Below are positions 14,663-24,600 of a stretch of 42,721 nucleotides of DNA, one piece after another. Where the stretch lies: positions 1-42,721 of the forward strand of contig JAFZEB010000121.1 of assembly GCA_017560855.1 (NCBI GenBank). Direction: 5' to 3'. This DNA is from Ruminiclostridium sp. (lineage in GTDB: Bacteria; Bacillota; Clostridia; Oscillospirales; Oscillospiraceae). The translations under genes were made by a program, and so were the position numbers. The notes beneath the pieces were generated by a model that did no database searches, was not told the DNA's origin, and saw only the letters and a list, made by a program, of their open reading frames with translations. Every line of letters starts with the position of its first letter. Position 1 is the first letter of the stretch.

Positions 14663-15047
14663 CATTTTGGAACTGCTCTCCACTTTGTCTGACGGCTTTT
14701 CCGCAGAGGATCTCCGCTTTGCCGACATTGCGTCTGATTTGGCTTCCCAGATCACTACCCGTCGAATTGAACTCGGACTTACCCAAACTGCCCTTGCCGA
14801 GAAACTCGGACGATCCCAGGCAACTATTTCAAAGTGGGAAAATGCAGACTGTAATTTCCAAATCAAAACTCTGATTGAGATCTCCCAGCAGTTGGAATTA
14901 CCTTTGACGATCTCTTTCAAAAACCCCCAGCCAAAAACAGAGGCCTATTATATTTCGCCGACTCCTGCCGCCGATGCCGCCAGGATTTGCAAATATATCA
15001 GTGCCTCTTCCCCCGGTTCCAGTTGGTTCGCCAGTAGCAAAGCATGA
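14652..15047 (+). CDS. HigA-like antitoxin with Cro/CI-type helix-turn-helix
   Basis: ATG at 14652 lies inside the end of the toxin gene. The 131-residue protein has a helix-turn-helix at about residues 35-90 (ITTRRIELGLTQTALAEKLGRSQATISKWENADCNFQIKTLIEISQQLEL). The N-terminal 34 residues may contact the toxin; the C-terminal 40 residues (YISPTPAADAARICKYISASSPGSSWF) are unusual and have no recognised motif. Antitoxins of this kind bind the toxin and repress the operon promoter. Confidence 0.82.
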   Translation: MENNILELLSTLSDGFSAEDLRFADIASDLASQITTRRIELGLTQTALAEKLGRSQATISKWENADCNFQIKTLIEISQQLELPLTISFKNPQPKTEAYYISPTPAADAARICKYISASSPGSSWFASSKA

Positions 15048-15074
15048 CTGACCGGTATTCTAGGAGGTAACTAA

Positions 15075-15314
15075 ATGCAAGCTTATACCAATCGTTTTAA
15101 CGTCGCCATGAACTTTGATGGCTCTGAAGTTATGATCAACTTTTTCCAAAGTGTCCCTCAGGTTCCCGAAGATGCCGCAAATGCCGTTGTTGCTGAAATG
15201 CCCACCGAAAATATCCCTGTGGCCAATTTAGTGATGACTGGCCAGAGCGCCCACAATCTTCTCGCCGCACTCCAGGGAATCCTGAACGCCCCCCACGAAA
15301 ACATCGAAGAATAA
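15075..15314 (+). CDS. DUF3467-like small protein, third gene of the toxin-antitoxin operon
   Basis: The 79-residue protein starts at ATG 15075 after CTAGGAGGTAACTAA and is 27 bp downstream of the antitoxin gene. The pattern NRFNVAMNFDGSEVMINFFQSVP...PVANLVMTGQSAHNLLAALQGIL resembles DUF3467 proteins (strand, strand, then V-M-T/S-xx-A-xx-L-L and a helix). That match is by eye and weak. It shares the operon and terminator with the toxin-antitoxin pair and could be a third component or a separate small regulator. Confidence 0.6.
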   Translation: MQAYTNRFNVAMNFDGSEVMINFFQSVPQVPEDAANAVVAEMPTENIPVANLVMTGQSAHNLLAALQGILNAPHENIEE

Positions 15315-15355
15315 TAAACTCCCCGTTTACTGTGCCCATCCATCAGAAACGGTGT

Positions 15356-15388
15356 AGAGGCAGAGGAATAACCCCTCTGCCTCTTTAT
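15356..15388 (+). terminator. Intrinsic terminator of the toxin-antitoxin operon
   Basis: AGAGGCAGAGG (15356-15366) and CCTCTGCCTCT (15374-15384) with T-rich sequence after. Confidence 0.85.
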
Positions 15389-15454
15389 CTATTGGAACAC
15401 TCCCTCCTACCTTCCTCATGCACACAAAAGCATCCCAAAATGCTATATTCTCAC

Positions 15455-15546
15455 CTGATTTGCGAATCGACCTCTCAATTTATGTTACTTTTTGAGAAAT
15501 CGTTCACTGATTTGCATGAAGATAACTCAAATTTTCACTCATTTGC
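15455..15546. repeat. Short iteron-like repeats in an AT-rich gap
   Basis: CTGATTTGC occurs at 15455-15463 and 15507-15515, with the variant CTCATTTGC at 15538-15546, in one orientation. The 15389-15571 gap between two convergent terminators is AT-rich and holds no gene, so it could be an origin or a protein-binding site. Confidence 0.4.
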
Positions 15547-15571
15547 AAATTCATTTCACTTACACGAGCAT

Positions 15572-15602
15572 AAAAAAGAGGACCGGGAAACCGGTCCTCT
15601 TT
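15572..15602 (-). terminator. Intrinsic terminator of the giant-gene operon
   Basis: On the minus strand AAAGAGGACCGG, loop TTTC, CCGGTCCTCTTT is followed by TTTT, four bases after the stop codon of the giant gene. Confidence 0.9.
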
Positions 15603-15605
15603 GCT

Positions 15606-18600
15606 TTACCCGTTCTTGGCGTAAGCCCAGGGGTTGTTCTTGTCGCTGGTGTAGAAGCGATGGAACAGCAGGTAGCACTGATGGGCGGTGTACTCGCCAC
15701 TGTTGTAGTGGGTGTAGATTTCCGCTTTGATTTTGTCCTGCTTACCCTTGCCGCTGATCTGCTTGCCTTTGGAGTCGTACTCCGTAGTGAAGGAACCGAG
15801 GGTCTCCAGGATGCCTTCTACTTCCTCCCGCTTCTCTTCAGGGAAGTCGGCATAGAAGCTGGGGGCATTCTTCTCGGCTTCAATCTTAGCGGCAATATCA
15901 GTCAGGGCATCCTCGCTCATGCTGCGGAGTTTTCCACTGATCTCCAAAGCACCATACACAGCGGTCTGCTGTTCGTCGGTGTAGCTGTCCAAGAGGCCGG
16001 ACTCCCTTACAGTCAGCAGCTTCTTGTAGGCGGCAGAGTCAGAGATCTCCTCGCCGTCCACGTTCTTGTCGCTCTTGATGACACTGGTCATGCCGTAGAG
16101 GGTGAAGAACGTGCCAGGATCGACCTGGTGGTTCTCCTCCAGGCTCTTGGCCTTGACCATAGCAGATTCATCCATCACGAACTTGCCACCGGAGACATCC
16201 TCCAGTGCCGTCTGGGCGGCATACTTCCACAGCTGGCTGATGACCTTGTCCTTCGCCTTGTCGTCCATCTCGCCCCAGACAGGGCTGTTGGTGACAGCAT
16301 CCTCGTACCGGCGGTAGGACTCTGCTCTCTGCTGCATGAAACGATTGTACTCCTCGGCATTCAGGTTCTTTGCGCTGAACTCCTCTTCCTTTTCTTCCTC
16401 TTCGGCGTACTCAGGCAGGATACCGATGAGATCCTCCAGGGTCTGGGTGGGCTGATACTCAGGATCCTCCTCCATCTGCTTCTCGGTGTGGGACTTCATG
16501 GCGGACTCGATGGTCTGTCCATTGACATCATCAGGGAATGCATCCATCAGGTCCTGGCTGATCTGAACAAAGGTCTCCTTGTCGCCGTCACGCCACGCCA
16601 GATAGGCAATGTCCAAGAACATGCCCTTGTTGCCGGAGTAGTTCACATCGTACAGGACCTTCGCCACGGCGTACTGACCCTTGTAGTTATCGGTAAGGTT
16701 CAGCCAGGTGTTGATGCCAGCCATCACATCTCGCTTGATGTTGGAGACAGGGGTGCCCAGGAAGCGGGACAATTCGGCGGCCAGGTTGAGCAATGCGTTA
16801 GCCGGAGTCATCTTCCCCTCGCCGTTGAGGGACTTGATGCAGTTACCCACAGCCAGGACGACATTGGAGATGGACTCCATATCCATTCGGCTGACATCGT
16901 AGCCTTCGACCAGGGAAACGACATCCTTCACGAAGGGTAGGTAACCGAAGGGGTTCAGAGCCTTGCCCATGTTGCCAGAGGCAATGGACTTGACCTTGTC
17001 CATCTTGGTCTCCTCATCACCCTCCAGGCCGACAAACGCCTGGAAGAATTTCTCCCAGTATTCCTCGTCCTTGTCGTCGTCACGGAATGCGTCCACCAGA
17101 GACTGGGCGGCAGCATTGGCAACGAAGGAGATGAACAGGGCCACAGAGGTCCGAGCCATCGTCTTTCTCGCCTTCTTGCGGAAAGCATTGTCCTGGCTCT
17201 TTCTCATGTCGTAGGCAGCCGTAGTGAACATGTTGAAGATCTTGGTAGGCTCGGCCATAAAGCTGGTGGCCATCTTAGTCACGCCATCAGGGGAGCGCAT
17301 GACCTGGGATCTCTGGAGGATACCGTCCACCACCTGAGTATGGTCCACAACTTCGTTGAACCGCTCGGCAACCTTCTTGTAGAATGCATCGCTGCCCTTC
17401 TGGAGGTCCTTGTGCTTCCGAGCGGTCTCCACCTCCAGAGCATTCCAGATGTGGCTCCAGGCCAGGGAGTCCATCGCACCAGCCGGTGCCATCAGGGCGT
17501 TGTTGACCTTTGCAATTCCGGAGTCATCACCGAAGAGGATGGACTTCATCTGTCTGCCGGTGTCAGCATCAAAGTAGCCCCAATCCTTCCACACAGCGAT
17601 GGGCGCGTACTCTTTTACCTTCTTCCATGTGTTGGGGTTTGCTTTGGTAATGCCAGCCATGAAGTCGGCCATGCTGATGCTGTCCAGCGCGCGAAGGATG
17701 GAGGTGGGCTGCTGCACGAACACGCGGAGGTTTGCGCCGATAGCAGATGCTTTATAGTTACCGATCAGAGCCTGGAAGGGGTTGTCGTTGACACCCTTCA
17801 TGCCGTTGTTCAGGTCCTCGGTCAGCTTCTTCCAGTATGCCTCGCCATTCTGGCCGTAGATGCGGTGGATCAGGCCCTTCACGGTCCCGGTAAGGTTGCC
17901 CTCATCATCCCGGAACTTGAAGTTGAAGATGCGCTGGAGGTTCTCCATCGGAGCCAGCCAGGAGCTATAGGTGGCCATGTCCGTCACATGGTCGGCGTAC
18001 ACATCGAAGATATTGCGAACCATCAGTGCGTTGTTGGCATGAGGCTTTGTACCCTTTGTGAAGCCGCGCCCTGCAATGGTGGCAGACACAGCATCCTTCG
18101 CCTGGTCAGAGATCGTCTGGTTGGAGTCTACCTTGATGGGGAAGTAGTTCTTCTCCTCGAACTTCTCGTAGCCGTAGACCTCCATGCTGGCCTCGTTGCC
18201 CAGCTGAGACAGTCGGTCACCCATGAACTTCTGGAGACCATCAGCAATCTCAATCTGCTTGGGGGTCAGGACTTCCAGGATCTCTCCCACCTTTTCAGGG
18301 GAGACACGGACGGCCTCGGACATACCCTTCTTCTTCAGGCCCTTGCTGACAGCCTCCACACGGATGCCGCCTTCCACAACGTGGTCAACAGCCTGCTGTC
18401 TCTTCATCAGCTCATACAAGGACATGATCTGAGCGGTAGTCATGGTGACCTGCTGACCTTCCACATCGAAAGTATGGGGCTCCTTCTCCAGCTTGCGGAC
18501 ATCCACATCCTTGACCACCATTTCGGTGTACTTCTGAGCCTCCTGCATGAGGCCGATGTGCTTGTCCTGGGCATTGCGGAGCATTCGGAAGATGCTCTCG

Positions 18601-21600
18601 CCAGTCTTGCCCAAGCGGTGGAAATAGCTTTCCGGGGTGAGCATGCCAGCATTGATCAGCTTGTCCATTGCGCCGATGGGGCCACGGTAATCACCACGGT
18701 CGCGCTTGCCTGCGTTGTCAGCCTTCAGACCTTCGGCCACCTCACGGATGGTCTCGAACTTCTGCTGTCCGAACAACTTGTTGTAGGAGGTGATGCTTGC
18801 CTCCACAGCACGAATGGTGTTCCACATGGTAGTCAGCTGAGAGACAGTCAGATCGCCGATGGGAGTGTCCTTCAGAGCCTCCATCTCCTGGATGTTGGTC
18901 ATCAGGTCGGGGTCGATGACCATCTGCTGGTCAGCTTCAGAGAGAATCTTCTCGTAAGCAAGGCGCAGTTCCTGGAACGCTTTGGTTCTAGCGGTAGGAG
19001 TACCCTGGCCCTTCGGCACATGCTTGCCTACCATGCCGCCGGACTTGCCGTCCTTGCGGATTACCTGGCGCATGGTGGCAGGATCGTAGGCGTAGCCGCT
19101 CTCCATGTTGATGCAGGCCAGGAGGTTTGCCACGGCAGGCTCCAGCTTCTTGGGGATGTGCTGGTTGTCGGAGGGAGTTATCAGCTTCTTGCGAAGGTCA
19201 TTGACATGGCGGACGATCTTGTTCCGCAGTTCTCTCGCCTGACGGGACTCTCTCGCCTTTGCCTCCTTGCCCTTGTAGTGTTCCTTGACCTTGCTGACAG
19301 CGGCATCCCGCTCGGCTCTGCCTTCCGCTTTGACGAGCTTGATTCTCTCGCGGTGCTTTGCCTTGATGTCGGCGATTTGGGTGTTCTTTCGCTCTCTCAG
19401 ATTTCGGATGCGTTCTTCATCCCTAGCCTTCTGGTCGAACTTGGCCTTCTGAACAGCAATCCGCTTGGTTTCCCGGTCCTCCGCGCGGACAGCCTTGACC
19501 GCCTCTCTGCCTTCGGCACGAGCCTCTCGGACAGCCTCTCTACCTTCAGCGCGAGCTGCTCTGACCGCATCACGGCCTTCCTGCTTCGCTTCGGCTACAG
19601 CCTCCTTCGACTTGACCCTCCGTTCTTCAGCCTTTCGACCATAGTACATATCATCCACCAGAGCTTGCTCCTCCACGGTCTTGGGTCGACTCGCTTTGGT
19701 TCGCTTGGGGATGTCGTCAAATTTCTCCACCAGGTTCTCGTAGCCGCTGATGCCCTTGAGAGAGTAGCGGATGTCGCCGGATCCAGCTGGGTTGGTGTTG
19801 CCAACCTCTTTGAGCTGTTCGGGGCTGAACACGGCCCAGGTCTCTACCCCGGCCTCGGTAGCCATGAAGCCGTCAAATCCCTTCTGTCGGGCAAGCTTCA
19901 CAAAGTATCGGCCCTTTGTCAGCTCGTAGGCAAACTGCCCGGACAGGCGGGAAACATCCTTACGGAGCGCAGAGTAGCTGACACCGATAGCCTCAGCCAG
20001 TCTGCGGCCAACCTTTTCATCCAGAGGAACATTCAGTTCTCCCAGATCGGCAGGCTTGGTGATGTTGGCGTACAGCTCATAGGGCTGACTGCCCTCTGCG
20101 GCATATGCCTCTGCGTACTCTCGGTTTGGGCTGACCCATGCACCTTCCCAGGTATCGAACTGGGTGAAGCCGGGGTTCTTGGTGCCGTGGTAGACAATCT
20201 GGAGGAAACCGAGGTTATCCCGAACCTGGGACTCGGAGAAGAATTCCACCTGGCGGTCAGACAGAGGCCGCCCTTCGCTGTCGATCTTCAGGGAGTATTT
20301 CTTCCCGCTGTTGGCCCACTCGGTATCACGGGCAGACAGCTCCTTTTCGACATCATCCAGAATAGGCTTCACACCCTTGTCCAGCTTGGCCTGTGCCAGT
20401 GCATCCTCTTCCAGGCCCTGCTTGATCAGGTCGTTCAGAGAGCCGAATGCATCGCCCTCCTGGGGATACTGGATGCGGACATCGCCCTGGGGAGTTGCCT
20501 TTCCATCACTGTTGTAGGCAGAGAAGTCGATGAGCAGCTTGTAGTAGTTGGGGTGCTGAGAGGGGAAGAACTTTCTGCTGGGGATATCGAACTTGGGAAG
20601 ATACCCATTCTCTTCGCACCATGCCAGGTACGCATCAGCAGCAGCCTTTGCATCCCCAAGCTTCTGAAGTTCCGTGTTGAAGTCGAAGTGAGCATCGACC
20701 TTCTTCCCGGTTTTCTTGCTCCGGGTGTTCTGGTAGTTGGTGTAGTTCTCGAACTTATCGATCTTGTTCATCGCCGCCACAATAGGATTCAGGCCGCTCT
20801 TGTGGTAGGGGATGATCATCCGGATGTCAGGGTCATCCAACATTTTCTCGATGTGTTTATCGCTGACACCTACGGCGATGGTGCCGCAGTTGTCTCCGTA
20901 CCCTTCTGCGTTCTGGATCTGAACAGCCAGGTCAAAGCCAGCCTTGCCGTTGTCCTTGTCAGAGACAGCAGAGCCAAAGGACTGACCTTCCTGCCACACA
21001 TAGTTCCCGTTGGCATCCAGACCGGGTGCTACACCGCCTTCGACCACCTTCGGGACCAGAGACAGATTGATCTTCACGCCAGTCTGTCCGAACTGCTGGG
21101 CAAAGAGAGCTTCTTTGGTGTATCCGTGGGCAGGCAGTTTCTTAGCGGCCAGGTCGGCGATCATCTGTGCATAGTCAAAGAAGAGTCGGGGCATATAGTC
21201 GGAGAAGGACTGGATGCGGACACCACCAACGGCATAAGCGGCATCCCGCTTGAAGAACTTCTGCTCCAAAATCTCAGACAGATACTGAACATCGGAGAAG
21301 GATGCCTTCGGACCTGCACTTCCCTTCTTGGAGTTGTAGAGACTCAGCAGGGCAGGGTTGTCTTTCTTCACCCGGTCAAAACCAGCGGTGGAAATAAAGT
21401 CGCCACGGCGGACCAGCTTGCGGTCAGCGGGATTGTCCCGGAGGTGAACAGCGATCTTGTGTGCCACAGACTTTTCGCCGGTGGTACGGATGGTCTTCTC
21501 GATCTCCTTGAAGTTCAGGTCGCCGTCCTTCATGGTGTCGATGCCGCCAGAGACTTTCTTGACGGTTTTGTCGCCACCAAAGTTGAAGGATGCCACCGGA

Positions 21601-24600
21601 TAGGACTTTCCTTTCGGCACCATACTGCGAACCAACCTGTTGTACATGGAAGCGAACTGGTCTGCCACCTCGGTGACACGGAATCTCTTGGCATCCACGA
21701 AGCACAGGGAGCAGGCCGTCTCAAAGCCGTGGCGGCGGATGATGTCGTTCAGCACCACGATGGACTCCTTGTCCAGGGCGAACTTCTCGGCAAGACCCTG
21801 TTCAACCAGAGAATTGAGGACGGCATCCAGAGGTCTGCGCTTCTTGCACACCAGGGAGAAGTCCATGTTCATGGGGTAATCGCCATTGGCTTTGACCACA
21901 GAGAATACGGGGTCACCATTGTCGTCCCGGACGACCTCCGCCTCGGACCACTTGCCAAAAGGAGCATAGACATCGGTATACTTGTTGCAGATGTCGTAGA
22001 TCCGGTCCATCTCCTTGATCATGTCTTTCGCATCCCTGCCATCCAGGTCGCCAGCCTTCACTCGGTCGGCCAGCCATCGGCCAAGAGTGTCTCTGCCGCC
22101 CTCTCGGTAGGTCTTGAGGGAGTATCTGGAGTGGCCGTTGCCGTCATCATAGACCATACCAGTCTGAGATGCATTGCCGCCCTTCTCCAGCTTCTTCACC
22201 TGCTTGCTTGCTTCGCTCACAGCCTTTTCCAGCAAGGTCACAGCATCGTTGACCTGTGCCTTACGTCTGCCGGTCAGCTTGGCTGCCAGGTCCTTCAGGG
22301 CAGTCAGGAAGCGACTCAGCATGGACTGGTTCTTCTGGTTCTGGTCGATGAATCGCTTCATTAGGTCCTTGCTCTCGATAAGCTGACCTGCATAGTCGGC
22401 AACGATCTCATCGATTGCGCCCTCGGAATCAATGTCGACACCACGGCTTCTATATACTGCCAACTTACTCTGGACCTCATCCTGGGCTTTCTGGGAAGAC
22501 ATGACATAATCCCGGAACTTCCGGTAGCTCTCAGGATCCAGTTCCTGGACACGGTGGGTCATCTCATGACCGAAAAGGAACCGAACAGGGTGAGGATTGC
22601 CCTTCTCTATGCTTACCACACTGCCCTGAATGTCTGCGTTGGCTTCGCCGCCCTTAACGGAATCCACCATCTGGACGCGGAGGCCCAGCTGCTTGGCCAC
22701 AGTGTTGATCTCGGATGCCACGGCGGTGTCCATCTCGGCCTTCACATAGTCGTCATAGACCAGGCCGGAGTCCTTGCCAGCCACAGGTGCGAACTGAGCG
22801 GCAGTCTTTGCTTCTTCCAGGGATGCCTGTCGGTCATTCACGCCTGCGTTGTAGGCCGCTGCCACCTGGGCATCAGACAGGGATGCCGGAGCCTGAATCT
22901 TGCTGTCAGTGGTGTCGGCCAGGCCGGTCAGTGCCTGGTTGTACACACGGATGAAGTCAGAAGCATACTGGGCCTGATTACCCTGGCCACTCCAGGCAGT
23001 AGTCATGGCCTTTGCTCCACTCTCACCCAGAGTCGCGGACATATCAACGATGTAGGTGGGGCTGACCACAGCCTGAGTATGCTTCTTGGTCTGGATGGTC
23101 TCAACCTCGACAGGGATGGACTCGATGCGGCGAAGCTTGACCTGCTTGCTCTGTCTACCCTCTCTACGGGCCTGGCCAAGAACGGCTACTTGGCGTTTGC
23201 TTCCTACTTGCTTGCCACTTGCTTCTAACTTGCTTGCAACTTGCTGGTAACTTGCACCGGAGTTACCCTCGGCCCGCCCCTGATTGCCGCGAGTAGACAC
23301 ATACTCCTCACCAGTCTGCATAGCCGTAGCCGCGTCACGGACCTGTTGCTCCTCGGAGGACCGTTCCGTCTGACGTTTCAGAATCTCCTGGATCGTCCGT
23401 CCTTCAGTGCCAGGTACAGAAGAAGCAGAGGCTCCCCTACTTCCGATGACAGAGCCACCAGTTGCCATTGCACCGCCGGAGATTGCGCCGATAGCAACAT
23501 TCTTGAAGAGATCTTCCGTCGACCATACCGCTTCAGGGTCCTGGGCGATCTTATCCAGCGCATAGTTCGCCGCATAAGCGACACCTTCCTCGGTGCCCTC
23601 AATACCCATTTGGGCCAGGATGCTCTTGATCACATTCTGACCGCCTTCACCCTTGAGGATCTTCGCCAGTTTGCTCAACGGCAGTGCTTCCGTGGCCATT
23701 TCAACACCGCCAGAGAGTAGGCCACGAGTGAATGCTTCCTCCGTGTCGAAACCCCGCTCGGTCAGTTCACCAGCCCTTGCACCAGCAGCCTGTGCACCCA
23801 TCAGGCCAGCACCCAAAGCAGGGCCAACACCGGGGATCAGAGACAGACCGATACCAGGCAGGTTCTGACCCATCGAAAGGGCAGTCTCCATAAGAAGTCT
23901 GTCTACTCCCTCCAGGCCGTCCAGGGCTTCTTCCTGATACTCCCAGCTCTTCCGGAGCATCTGCTCACCCTTTGTCCCGGCATCCATCAATGCCTTGCTA
24001 GTACCATCGGTCCGAGCGGGACCAGGATCACGAGTCCCCCACCGCTCCTGGGCCTGTTCACGAACGAAGTCGCCACCCAACTCAGAGAAGCGCAGAAGGG
24101 CAGCCGGTACGCCGTACCCCACTGCCTTCGCGGCGGCAATAGCTCTGGCCTCGTCTTCTTCCCTCTGCTGACCGGAGAGAAGAGGGCGGCCATGTGCATC
24201 CATTGTTTCCATGTCAGCTCCGGGGTCGTTCTGGTAGCTGGATCCATTTTTGATATCAAGGATCCTCTGGGATGCCTTCATCTGAGCCTGGATATCCCCG
24301 GCCTCAATAGCCCTCTGTCGGTCCAGCCTCGCCTTCTTCAGCTTGTTCTGGCCGGTCTGGTTTAGAGTGCGCTTCTCGTCCCGGGTCAGGTCAGCGGTGA
24401 TGTACTCACTGCCGTCCCAACCGCCAGAGTAACCGGCCCAGCCACGGACATTCTCCGCCTTCTCATGAGCACGGCGCATCCCCTCGGTGTCACCGGCATC
24501 CTTTGCCTTCTGCCACGCATCCTTTGCCTCCTGAACCATCTGTCGGCGGGAGGAGGGCAGCTTTTTATCGGCAGCAGAAAGGACATAAGAGTCCAGTTTC

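Noticed and set aside
17340..22364. A 1674-codon open frame on the plus strand, opposite the giant gene
   Set aside because: The sense gene has its own ribosome-binding site and recognisable domains. The antisense frame is open because the sense strand rarely uses TTA, CTA and TCA codons, and its translation is low-complexity.
23204..23255. CRISPR-like repeat
   Set aside because: The units are 7-10 bases, adjoining and inside a coding frame.
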